DNA of 64,000 nt from Mycolicibacterium tusciae JS617 (lineage in GTDB: Bacteria > Actinomycetota > Actinomycetes > Mycobacteriales > Mycobacteriaceae): the NCBI RefSeq assembly GCF_000243415.2, contig NZ_KI912270.1, positions 806,001 through 870,000 of the forward strand. Reading direction: 5' to 3'. Every line of letters begins with the position of its first letter. The stretch's first letter is position 1. The position numbers and the translations under genes are program-made. The notes below the pieces were generated by a model that was not told the origin of the DNA, did not search any database, and saw nothing but the letters and a program-made list of their open reading frames with translations. Shown here in pieces: positions 8,107 to 16,017 of the stretch.

Positions 8107-9311
8107 GAGGCAGGTCGGAACGTGACGGGCAGATGCTTGGGGGAGCGGAATGGCATACCGACGATCTTCGTATCGTCGTCGGCGATCAGCTGGAAATCGG
8201 TCAGACGGTCGAAGAGGCTGGTCAGCATCGCCTTCGTTTCGACCCTGGCCAGATGCATCCCCAGACAGCTGTGAATGCCGCCGGCGAATGAGATATGCGC
8301 GCGCCGCGGGCGGCGGATATCGAAGGCATTGGGGTTGTCCCATCGCTTCTCATCGCGATTGGCGGCACCCATGCACAGGTTGACCTGCGCTCCTGCCGGG
8401 ATGGTCATGCCGTGCATCTCCACATCGCGGTTGGCGATGCGCGCCACCAGGACCAGCGGGGTCTCGAATCGAATCCCCTCCTCGATCGCGGCGGGAATGA
8501 GGTCGCGATCCCGTTGCAGCGCGTCGAGTTGGTCCGGATGAGTCAGCAACAGCTGCAGCAGGTTTCCCGACGACCGATAAGTGGTCTCGAGCCCGGCAGG
8601 CAACAGCAACCGCAGAAACGAGATGATCGCCTCGTCGGTGAGCTTCTCCCCGTCGATTTCGGCGGCCACGAGATCACCGATGACGTCGTCGGTCGGTTGG
8701 CTTCGCCGCTGATCCACCTGCTGCTGGAAGTACGTACCCAGTTCGACCGACGCGTTGAGCCCCGCCTCGATGTCCTCGGTGATCGAGATCAAATCCAGAG
8801 ACAACTTCCGGAACAGTTCCAGATCCTCTTGCGGCAGACCGAGTAGCGCTGCGGTGACGCGGGTGGGGAATTCGAACGTCACGGCCTTGACCAGATCCAC
8901 CTCGCCGTCGTCGGCGAACCCGTCGACCAGCTGATCGCAAATCGGATCGATCACTTCGGGTTCCCACTGCGCGAGCGCGCTCTGCTTGAATGCCTTGCTC
9001 ACCAGGCTGCGATGGTCGTGGTGTTCCTTGCCGTGCATGCCGAGAATCGTCGGCCCGAAGACCAGCCCGATCGTGTCGTGGTACATCTGCGAGCCGAACA
9101 CCTGGTCTTCACGGAAGGCGGTGAAGACGCTCTCGAAATCGAAAAGCACCCAATTCTCGGAGTTCTTGAGTTCCTCCGGCATCAGGTCGCTCTCCATGAG
9201 CGTGCCGCGCCACACGGGCGAATTCCTGCGCATCTGTTCGAAGTAGGGGTACGGATCGTTCACCAAATCGGGGGCAGTCGGCTGATCGTGCGCATCCGTG
9301 CTCGTTGTCAC
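8103..9311 (-). CDS. Cytochrome P450 (first of two)
   Basis: A 402-residue bacterial class I P450. GTG 9311 is preferred because GGGAGG lies just upstream. The I-helix motif is LLLPAGLETTYRS, the K-helix ExxR is EEGIRFE, and the haem loop is FAGGIHSCLGMHLAR with the axial cysteine. It would insert one oxygen atom into a hydrophobic substrate using electrons from a ferredoxin. No classical P450 ferredoxin gene is adjacent; the divergent small Rieske protein might be involved. It is co-transcribed with the NDMA-type alcohol dehydrogenase, which suggests hydroxylation followed by alcohol oxidation. Confidence 0.92.
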   Translation of the reverse strand: MTTSTDAHDQPTAPDLVNDPYPYFEQMRRNSPVWRGTLMESDLMPEELKNSENWVLFDFESVFTAFREDQVFGSQMYHDTIGLVFGPTILGMHGKEHHDHRSLVSKAFKQSALAQWEPEVIDPICDQLVDGFADDGEVDLVKAVTFEFPTRVTAALLGLPQEDLELFRKLSLDLISITEDIEAGLNASVELGTYFQQQVDQRRSQPTDDVIGDLVAAEIDGEKLTDEAIISFLRLLLPAGLETTYRSSGNLLQLLLTHPDQLDALQRDRDLIPAAIEEGIRFETPLVLVARIANRDVEMHGMTIPAGAQVNLCMGAANRDEKRWDNPNAFDIRRPRRAHISFAGGIHSCLGMHLARVETKAMLTSLFDRLTDFQLIADDDTKIVGMPFRSPKHLPVTFRPAS

Positions 9312-9351
9312 ACATGCCTCCCGGGCGGCAGCACCTAGCAAGTCGGTCGCT

Positions 9352-9369
9352 CTATCTTTACTATTTTAG
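9352..9369. promoter_or_regulatory. Putative shared operator, copy 2 (CTAT-N10-TTAG)
   Basis: CTATCTTTACTATTTTAG lies in the 89-bp divergent region between the P450 (left) and the small Rieske protein (right). Its core TTTACTATTTTAG is repeated on the opposite strand at 17294-17311, again between a P450 and a Rieske gene, and both sites are followed by a CTAGGTCA-like string. This is strong evidence of common origin or control. Confidence 0.6.
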
Positions 9370-9400
9370 TACTCTAGGTCAAGAGAAACGAGGAGGTCGT

Positions 9401-9757
9401 ATGCAGCGCCGACCGGTGTGCGCGATCGAAGACCTGCCTCCGGGGACCATGAAACTGGTGCCGGCCGGCAAGTACGGCGTGGGCGTCTACAACATCGACG
9501 GTTCGGTATACGCGATCGCGAACTACTGCTCACACGAGGGCGCACCGCTATGTCTGGGCTACGTCAGGGGCACTACCGAATACGCCCCGGAGATGCCCGA
9601 CCAGATTCGCCATATGCGCGCCGGTCAGATCGCGCGCTGCCCGTGGCATCAGTGGGAGTTCGACATCACCACCGGAGAATGTCTCGCCGACCCGAAGAAG
9701 CGAGTGCGCACCTATGAGGTCGACGTCGCCGATGGGCAGGTGTTCCTCACCGCATGA
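9401..9757 (+). CDS. Small Rieske [2Fe-2S] protein
   Basis: A 118-residue single-domain Rieske protein started at ATG 9401 behind GAGGAGG. Cluster ligands are Cys43-x-His45 (YCSHEG) and Cys80-x2-His83 (CPWHQW). An insertion of about 20 residues between the two halves (YVRGTTEYAPEMPDQIRHMRAG) is longer than in typical Rieske ferredoxins. It probably carries electrons to an oxygenase of the cluster; a scaffold or sensing role cannot be excluded. It starts the rightward unit that continues with the two amidohydrolases. Confidence 0.88.
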   Translation: MQRRPVCAIEDLPPGTMKLVPAGKYGVGVYNIDGSVYAIANYCSHEGAPLCLGYVRGTTEYAPEMPDQIRHMRAGQIARCPWHQWEFDITTGECLADPKKRVRTYEVDVADGQVFLTA

Positions 9758-9818
9758 GCGAAGCTTGCGAGCGAATATCCAACCCAGAATGCGGCAGCCG
9801 AGCCTGCGAGGAGGCCGC

Positions 9819-10898
9819 ATGATCATCGACGCGAACGTCCAACCGCACTTCCGGTTCAACTCCGAGATCCGGCGCTACCTTTCGGCGCCGCACAAGTTGC
9901 GGGCCATCCCCGACGTCGAACAGCAGTGGTATCAGGCGCCGGGCGGCGACTACCGTCAGGACCTGTACGGCGACGGCTACCCGGGTTCCGATCCTGGGAC
10001 CATGGCACGTCATCTCTTCGGCGACAACGGGGCCGACTACGCGATCCTCAATCCGCTGACGCGCGGCAACATCGCCGACTACCTGTTGAACAGCCGGATC
10101 TGCGCGGCGGTCAACGACTGGCTGCTCGACCGCTGGCTGGATCCGGACACTTCCAACCGGTTCCTCGGCACCATCCGCGTCAACCCCGAGGACGTCAGGG
10201 GTGCGGTCGCCGAGATCGAGCGACTGGCCGAGCACCCTAAGATGGTGCAGGTCGGTGTGCCGATGCAGTCGCGCGAGCCGTACGGCAAGCCGATGTTCGA
10301 GCCGATCTGGGAAGCGGCCGCCGCGCACGGCCTGCCGGTAGCCGTACATATCAACGGCGGCAACGGCGTCGACCATGCGCCGACGTTCGCCGGCCACGCC
10401 TACACCTATCCGGGCTACGCCGCGTTCATGCCGCTGAACTCGTTCGTCCATCTGGCCACGCTGATCATCGAGGGGATGTTCGGCAGGCACCCAGACCTTC
10501 GGTTCGTGTTCGCCGACGGCGGCTACGACATCCTCACACCACTGATGTGGCGGCTGGACACGTTCTGGATGTCGATGCGGGACCAAACCCCTTGGGTGGA
10601 CCGGTTTCCCAGTGAGTATCTGCCCGACCACGTGCGGTTCTGTTCGTCGGCGCTCGACGGGCCGTCCGACGAGAGCCAGGCCGAACGGTGGATGGACTTC
10701 ACCACCAAGGTCGACCTGCTCATGTACGGGTCGGGCTACCCGCATTGGTCGACGGTCGGACCTGACGCCGTCGTCGCCGGTCTCAACAGTGCCCAGCGGG
10801 AGAAAGTGCTGTGGCGCAATGCAAGTGACCTATTCGGGGTAGCCGTCGGCCGAGCCGGCAATCAAGCAGACGCTGAAGTGGAAGGGAGCCTGACGTGA
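9819..10898 (+). CDS. Amidohydrolase_2-family protein lacking metal ligands (probable pseudoenzyme)
   Basis: A 359-residue TIM-barrel protein of the ACMSD-like amidohydrolase_2 family, started at ATG 9819 behind GAGGAGG. The N-terminal metal motif, normally DxHxH, reads DANVQPH, so the two ligand histidines are Asn and Gln. The late catalytic Asp of the SDYPH signature is Gly (YGSGYPHWS). The central VAVHING histidine is kept. It is therefore unlikely to bind metal like its relatives and may be a structural or regulatory partner of the next gene, which keeps the Asp. The two genes overlap by 4 bp (GTGA at 10895). Confidence 0.82.
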   Translation: MIIDANVQPHFRFNSEIRRYLSAPHKLRAIPDVEQQWYQAPGGDYRQDLYGDGYPGSDPGTMARHLFGDNGADYAILNPLTRGNIADYLLNSRICAAVNDWLLDRWLDPDTSNRFLGTIRVNPEDVRGAVAEIERLAEHPKMVQVGVPMQSREPYGKPMFEPIWEAAAAHGLPVAVHINGGNGVDHAPTFAGHAYTYPGYAAFMPLNSFVHLATLIIEGMFGRHPDLRFVFADGGYDILTPLMWRLDTFWMSMRDQTPWVDRFPSEYLPDHVRFCSSALDGPSDESQAERWMDFTTKVDLLMYGSGYPHWSTVGPDAVVAGLNSAQREKVLWRNASDLFGVAVGRAGNQADAEVEGSLT

Positions 10899-12034
10899 CA
10901 ATCGTCGAGGACGTTGCGGAGAAGGCTGCCACCGATATCGCGGTCACGATCGTCGACACCGACGTCCATCCGCTGCCCGTCTCGGCCGACGTGCTCAAGT
11001 CGTATGCGCCCGCGGAGTGGAAAGACAAACTGTGGCCGACGGGTAATGCCGTCTCTCCCGTTCCGCACTTCTATGACACGCCGGACTCGTACAAGACCAA
11101 CTCGCTTCGCGTCGACGCAGGTCCGCCGGGAGGCGGTGTCGCGGGCAGCGATCCGGACTTCGCCGCCAAGCAGTTGCTGGTCGACGCCGGTGTGAGTATC
11201 GCCGTGCTGGAGCCGATGTGCGACGCGCAGCTGCCCCAGGCCGAACACATCCTGAAGGCCACCCACAACGACTGGCTCGCCGACGTGTGGCTGGGCGACA
11301 ACAACTGGCACGGCCGTTGGCGTGGCGCGATCAGCGTGACCGCCCAGGACGCCGAAGCGGCCGCGCGGGAGATCGAGCGTTGGGCCGGTCACCCGTACAT
11401 GGCCGAAGTGCTGATGACGCCGCAGACCCGTGGGATCCCGTTCGGCAGCCCGCACTTCGACCCGATGTACGCGGCCGCGGCCCGCCATGGTTTCCCTGTC
11501 GCCACGCACCTGATGGGACAGACGCCGTTCGAGTTGATCCCGATCTATCCGGTCGGCAATCCCGCGCACTGGCACGACTTCTTCGCGTCATGGCCGCTGC
11601 TGTACGTGTCGCATCTGATGAGTCTGGTGTTCGACGGCGCCTTCGACCGCCATCCCGATCTTCGGGTGGTCTTCGTCGAAGGCGGCTTCACCTGGGCGCT
11701 GCCCGCGATGTGGCGGATGGACCGAATATGGGAGCAGCGCAAGGCAGATCTACCGCAGGTGCGCCGCAAGCCCTCGGACTACGTTCGCGAGCATGTGCGG
11801 TTCACCACGCAACCGCTCGAGGAGGTCGACCTCGGCGAGTACCGCGAGTACCTCGAGATGATGGACCTCGGCGACAACCTCATGTTCTCCACGGACTACC
11901 CGCACTGGAGCTACGACTCTCCGGAGTGGGCGATCAGGCGGTTCCCGGCCGACCAGCGTGAGCGGATCATGCGCGGCAACGCCACTGCGCTGTACGGCCT
12001 GCCTGCCACGGTCAAGGCGCTTCCGGCGGACTGA
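10895..12034 (+). CDS. Amidohydrolase_2-family hydrolase/decarboxylase
   Basis: A 379-residue TIM-barrel metal-dependent hydrolase. The N-terminal motif is VDTDVHPLP, in which Asp replaces the first His of HxH, as in many actinobacterial members. VATHLMG supplies a central histidine, FVEGGF follows, and STDYPHWS keeps the catalytic Asp. Relatives decarboxylate or hydrolyse ring-cleavage products. Its GTG overlaps the stop of the preceding degenerate paralogue, which suggests a heteromeric complex. It ends just before a hairpin separating it from convergent genes. Confidence 0.85.
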   Translation: MTIVEDVAEKAATDIAVTIVDTDVHPLPVSADVLKSYAPAEWKDKLWPTGNAVSPVPHFYDTPDSYKTNSLRVDAGPPGGGVAGSDPDFAAKQLLVDAGVSIAVLEPMCDAQLPQAEHILKATHNDWLADVWLGDNNWHGRWRGAISVTAQDAEAAAREIERWAGHPYMAEVLMTPQTRGIPFGSPHFDPMYAAAARHGFPVATHLMGQTPFELIPIYPVGNPAHWHDFFASWPLLYVSHLMSLVFDGAFDRHPDLRVVFVEGGFTWALPAMWRMDRIWEQRKADLPQVRRKPSDYVREHVRFTTQPLEEVDLGEYREYLEMMDLGDNLMFSTDYPHWSYDSPEWAIRRFPADQRERIMRGNATALYGLPATVKALPAD

Positions 12035-12037
12035 CTG

Positions 12038-12076
12038 CGGTGCATTTAGCCGCGCTCACCGCGGCCAACTGCACCG
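12038..12076. terminator. Nested hairpin between convergent genes
   Basis: Outer arms CGGTGCA (12038-12044) and TGCACCG (12070-12076) enclose inner arms GCCGCG and CGCGGC. It sits in the 45-bp gap between two convergent stops and fits a bidirectional, U-tract-free mycobacterial terminator. Confidence 0.6.
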
Positions 12077-12079
12077 AAA

Positions 12080-12781
12080 TCACTGTTTGGCGGCCGGGGG
12101 AACGACGGGGGTGCGGGCGTTCGGGCCGCGCGTGATTGCGTGCAACCGGATCTCGGGCAGGTCGACCGACGGGTCGAGGGTGTCCAGCCATGCCACGGCA
12201 TCGGCGACGTCGGTGGCCCGAATCGCATACATCTCGAACGGCACGTCCTGCAGCATCTCGGTCTCGACGGGTCCGGGTGTGACGATGTGCACGTTGATGC
12301 CGTCACGGTCGACCTCACGCGCGAGTGCTCCCGCGAACGCGTTCATTCCGGCCTTTGATGCGGAGTAGGCCGTCCGCGCGAGCATGGGCTCATGCGCTGC
12401 TGACGATGAGATGAACACAAAGCGCGAGCCCTGCTTCATCTTCGGCAGCGCCGCAGACGTGACCACGAAACACGAGTCCAGATTCGCTGACATCGTCGCG
12501 CGCCACTGAGCGAAAGTCTGTTTGCGGGCGTAGGTTCCGCCCAGGATGCCCGCGGCGTGCACGACGAGATCGATCTGGTCGAGCGCGTCCACCGCGGGTG
12601 CGAACGTCTCGGGTTGTGCCGCGTCGGCGACGGCGTAGCGCGCACCGATCTCCGCCCCGGCCGCGCGCAGCGGCTCCTCGCGCCGGGCGGTCAGGACGAC
12701 GTCGTAGCCGAGCTCGACGAGCTTGCGCCCGCACGCTTTTCCGATTCCACCGCTGCCGCCGGTGACCAAGGCGCTACGCAC
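12080..12781 (-). CDS. Short-chain dehydrogenase/reductase
   Basis: A 233-residue classical SDR. GTG 12781 follows AAAAGG and directly opens with VRSALVTGGSGGIGKACG, the cofactor loop. The VVHAAGI strand, the ISSSAAHEP catalytic Ser segment and YSASKAG (Tyr-x3-Lys) are all present, so the enzyme looks active. It would interconvert an alcohol and a ketone with NAD(P). It lies 10 bp downstream of the GntR regulator gene in a leftward operon. Confidence 0.88.
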   Translation of the reverse strand: MRSALVTGGSGGIGKACGRKLVELGYDVVLTARREEPLRAAGAEIGARYAVADAAQPETFAPAVDALDQIDLVVHAAGILGGTYARKQTFAQWRATMSANLDSCFVVTSAALPKMKQGSRFVFISSSAAHEPMLARTAYSASKAGMNAFAGALAREVDRDGINVHIVTPGPVETEMLQDVPFEMYAIRATDVADAVAWLDTLDPSVDLPEIRLHAITRGPNARTPVVPPAAKQ

Positions 12782-12791
12782 ACAGCACCTT

Positions 12792-13601
12792 TTACCCCTT
12801 GCGTCGGGCCAGTGCCTGCGGCGACAGCGCCACGATCCGCTGCTCGGGATCGGCTGCAGTGAAGTAGGTCTGGGTGTCGGCGATGTGGCGGGCCGAAAGC
12901 TTGCGGGCACGGTCGCCGTCGCCGGCTTCGATCGCGTCGGAGATCTTGTTGTGAATGGACATTGCGATGCGGCGCTGACTCATCGACGGGTACTCGCCCC
13001 GCGCCGTAGTCTCCTGCGCCCACCAATTGAGGTGACCGGTCCACAGTGTCTCAAGGCTGCCCACCACGGCGATCATTGTGTGGTTGCCACAGCCGCGGAC
13101 GACCTCGTCGTGGAACTGTCCACCGATCTCGGTGAACTTCGGTCCGTCCTCGATGTGCTCGGCCATCGACGCGTTGATCTCTTTGAGCCTTGGAACGAGT
13201 TCATCGCCTCGGTCGTCGCGTCGCGCAGCGAGGGCCGCGCACATCGGCTCGAGTTCTTGAAGTGCAGTGCCCAGGTCGGAGAGGGGGACGGTGTCGCTCT
13301 GCAGCAGCAGTCCGAGCATGTACGCCGCGCTGGCTTTCGCCGGCGCGTGCACGACAGCACCACCACGGTTGCCGCGGCGCACCGACACCAGACCTTCGGT
13401 CTCGAGGATCCGCAAGGCTTCCCGCAACGACACCAGACTGACCCGGAACTGCTCGACGAGCACCTCCTGGCGCGGCAACAGGTCGCCGTCGGAGAGTTCA
13501 CCGTCGATGATCTGCCGACGGAGTTCGTCCGCGACGATCTCGGCTGTCCGGCGCGAGCCGAGTCGGCGGCGAGCCTCGGGGCCAATTCCCAGCGTGGTCA
13601 T
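12792..13601 (-). CDS. GntR-family regulator, FadR/FCD subfamily
   Basis: A 269-residue regulator. The N-terminal winged helix-turn-helix spans about residues 18-85 (AEIVADELRRQIIDGELSDGDLLP then EALRILETEGLVSVRRG). An all-helical FCD effector domain follows, with FHDEVVRGCGNH and HNKISDAIEAGDGDRARKLSARHI carrying the metal-binding histidines. FCD regulators respond to carboxylates or acyl-CoAs. It is divergent from the double CoA-transferase gene and probably controls that 105-bp region, and perhaps the wider island, since no other regulator unique to the island is seen apart from MarR at 22577. Confidence 0.9.
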   Translation of the reverse strand: MTTLGIGPEARRRLGSRRTAEIVADELRRQIIDGELSDGDLLPRQEVLVEQFRVSLVSLREALRILETEGLVSVRRGNRGGAVVHAPAKASAAYMLGLLLQSDTVPLSDLGTALQELEPMCAALAARRDDRGDELVPRLKEINASMAEHIEDGPKFTEIGGQFHDEVVRGCGNHTMIAVVGSLETLWTGHLNWWAQETTARGEYPSMSQRRIAMSIHNKISDAIEAGDGDRARKLSARHIADTQTYFTAADPEQRIVALSPQALARRKG

Positions 13602-13659
13602 ATCGCCGACAATCCTAACAGCGAAAGGCCCGCGACCTGGGGTCTACGTGATCGCCATC

Positions 13660-13685
13660 TGACAAAACTTACTAATATGACAAAG
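13660..13685. promoter_or_regulatory. Divergent promoter with TGACAAA repeats and a degenerate operator-like site
   Basis: TGACAAA occurs at 13660 and 13678, exactly 18 bp apart. Within it, 13668-13685 (CTTACTAATATGACAAAG) is an 18-bp segment with CT and AG ends like the island's shared palindrome, but its inner arms do not match well. It is the likely binding region of the adjacent GntR regulator. Confidence 0.35.
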
Positions 13686-13706
13686 AAACCAGGGAGGCTT
13701 TAGCGG

Positions 13707-16016
13707 GTGAGTGACGTCGAGGATGTGGCTCCTACGCCGCTGCATGATCTGCGCGTCGTCGAGATCAGTGATCGTATCGCGGGCGCCTACTGCGGGAAAC
13801 TGCTGGCCGACGCCGGTGCCGACGTCATCAAGGTGGAACCCGCCGACGGGGATCCGCTGCGCCGCTTCACCGCGTCGGGTTCGGTGCCTACAGGTGGCAA
13901 GGACTCACCCCTTTTCGCCTATCTGAACGCCGGGAAGCGCAGCGTGACAAGCTTTTCCGACGAGCTGCTGACCGGCGCGGACATTGTGATCGTCACCGCG
14001 ACCAGGTCCGCGGCAGCTGAGCGCGGAATCGATCCGCAGCGCCTGCGGGAACAGGCGCCTCGGCTCGTCGTCGTCACCATCTCCGACTTCGGCTGGACGG
14101 GTCCGTGGGCGGAGCGCCCCGCGACGGAGTTCACCTTGCAGGCCGACTCCGGGCTCACCGGTTTCCGCGGCGATCCCGCCGGTCCGCCGATCTCGGTCGG
14201 CGGCGACCTGGGGGAGTACCAGGGCGGCGTGTGGGCGGCCTACGGTGCGCTGGCTGCCCACCGTGGGGTCGTCAATGGCGGTCGCGGCGCGCATTTGGAT
14301 ATGTCGATGCTCGAGGCGATCACCCTGATGCAGAGCGGCGAGTGGCTGCACTCGCAATTGCTGAAGGCACCGCACGTCCGGCGCTCCGTCGAAGTGCCTT
14401 CGATCGAACCGGCGAAGGACGGTTTCGTCGGCATCAGCATGGTGACGGGACAGCAGTGGCTCGACTTCGCCGCAATGGTGGATTGTCAGGAGTTCACCGA
14501 AGTGCCCCAGCTGCAATTCCAGATCGGGCGCTGGGACTACCGCGACTGGATCCGCGAGCGTATCGACCCGTGGATGCGCGAGCTCACTGTGGAAGAGATC
14601 GTCGAGCTGGGTCAGCTGTTCAGGTTGCCACTGGCCGCGCTGGGAAACGGCGCCACCGTTCGTGAGATGGACCACCTGCGGGAGCGCGGCGTGTACGTGG
14701 ACAACCCGGCCGGTTTCCGGCAACCGCGTCCACCGTGGCTGATGTCCGTCGCTGCGCCATCCCCGATCCGCGCCGCGCCCGCGATCGGCGCCTCCGATGC
14801 CGGGTCCCTATGGGGGCCAAGGCAATCAACAGCCGAACCGAAGACTGGGCGACCGCTGGCCGGGCTGCGGGTCGTCGATTTCACTGCATTCTGGGCTGGC
14901 CCGTCGGCCACGCACTCGCTGGCGGCGTTCGGCGCCGAAGTGATCAAGATCGAGTCGATCCAGCGGCCGGACGGAATTCGCTACTCGGGCGGAATGCGAA
15001 AGGACGTCGACGACTGGTGGGAATACGGCTGGGTCTTCCACGCCATGAACACCAACAAGCGGTCGATCACGCTCGATCTGCAGACCGATGCCGGCCTCGG
15101 TCTGATCAAGACGCTGATCGCGCAGGCCGACGTGGTGATCGAGAACTTCTCGCCGCGGGTGATGGATCATTTCGGGCTCGGCGCCGACGCATTGCTCGAA
15201 CTCAACCCACGCCTGGTGATGGTGCGCATGCCGGCCTTCGGGCTGACGGGTCCGTGGCGCGACAGGGTGGGATTCGCGCCCACAATGGAGCAGATCGCCG
15301 GCCTTGCCTGGGTGACAGGCATGCCTGACGGACTGCCCGTCGCCCCTCGTGGCGCCTGCGACCCGTTCGCGGGCACACATGCGGCGTTCGCGCTCATGGC
15401 GGCCTTGGAGTTCACCGACCGAACCGGTCGCGGCCAACTCGTCGAGGTGCCGATGATCGAGAGCGTGCTCAATGTGACCGCGGTGCAGCCGATGGAATTC
15501 GAGCTGTTCGGGTCGGTCCTCGAGCGCAGGGGCAACAAGGGGCACCACCCGGGCGTCACGCAGGACATCTACCGGTGTGCGGGCGACGACAACTGGATCG
15601 CCATGACCGTCCGCACCGACGGTGAGCGGGACGCGCTGGCGACCCTGATCGGCAGTCCCGATAGCGACCTCGCGCAATGGTTCGCCACTCAGGACGCGGT
15701 CACCGTCGTCGAGCGGCTGGTGGCGGCCGGTATCCCTGCGGCCGTGGTGATTTCGCCATCGCTGGTGATCGACAACCCACAACTGGTGCATCGCGGCTTT
15801 TTCGAACCCCTGACCCATCCGAGCGCCGGACCCGGCCTGTATCCGTGCCCGCCGTTCGCCCGCCCCGACGGCGTGGAGCACTGGCTGTACCGTCCGCCCC
15901 CGACGCTGGGGCAGCACAACAGTGAGGTGTTGACGGAGCTCTGCGGGCTGACCGAGACGGATCTCGAATGCCTTGCCACTGACGGCGTCATCGGCACCAG
16001 ACCGAAAGGACTGTGA
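13707..16016 (+). CDS. Tandem-domain class III CoA-transferase (CaiB/BaiF fused dimer)
   Basis: A 769-residue protein with two consecutive CaiB/BaiF domains, about 10-375 and 390-765. Each begins with a related LRVV strand and a GADVIKVE or GAEVIKIE motif. A normal family member is about 400 residues, so this is a head-to-tail fusion. The conserved catalytic Asp segment reads GRGAHLDMSMLEA in domain 1 (Asp198) but GRGQLVEVPMIES in domain 2 (Glu at about 580), so probably only one site is fully canonical. It would move CoA between carboxylic acids without ATP. It starts at GTG 13707, divergent from the GntR regulator. Confidence 0.88.
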   Translation: MSDVEDVAPTPLHDLRVVEISDRIAGAYCGKLLADAGADVIKVEPADGDPLRRFTASGSVPTGGKDSPLFAYLNAGKRSVTSFSDELLTGADIVIVTATRSAAAERGIDPQRLREQAPRLVVVTISDFGWTGPWAERPATEFTLQADSGLTGFRGDPAGPPISVGGDLGEYQGGVWAAYGALAAHRGVVNGGRGAHLDMSMLEAITLMQSGEWLHSQLLKAPHVRRSVEVPSIEPAKDGFVGISMVTGQQWLDFAAMVDCQEFTEVPQLQFQIGRWDYRDWIRERIDPWMRELTVEEIVELGQLFRLPLAALGNGATVREMDHLRERGVYVDNPAGFRQPRPPWLMSVAAPSPIRAAPAIGASDAGSLWGPRQSTAEPKTGRPLAGLRVVDFTAFWAGPSATHSLAAFGAEVIKIESIQRPDGIRYSGGMRKDVDDWWEYGWVFHAMNTNKRSITLDLQTDAGLGLIKTLIAQADVVIENFSPRVMDHFGLGADALLELNPRLVMVRMPAFGLTGPWRDRVGFAPTMEQIAGLAWVTGMPDGLPVAPRGACDPFAGTHAAFALMAALEFTDRTGRGQLVEVPMIESVLNVTAVQPMEFELFGSVLERRGNKGHHPGVTQDIYRCAGDDNWIAMTVRTDGERDALATLIGSPDSDLAQWFATQDAVTVVERLVAAGIPAAVVISPSLVIDNPQLVHRGFFEPLTHPSAGPGLYPCPPFARPDGVEHWLYRPPPTLGQHNSEVLTELCGLTETDLECLATDGVIGTRPKGL

Positions 16017-16017
16017 G

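Noticed and set aside
9757..9800. GCGAAGCTTGCG-type string as a KstR2 (GCAAG-type) operator
   Set aside because: It lacks the paired GCAAG/CTTGC arrangement and resembles a common mycobacterial intergenic string; the arms are not complementary outside AAGCTT.
12557..12862. Short plus-strand frames opposite the SDR and GntR genes
   Set aside because: They have no start context or motif and lie wholly antisense to convincing genes.
14826..15917. 363-codon antisense frame inside the CoA-transferase
   Set aside because: Typical GC-rich shadow frame with no recognisable domain.
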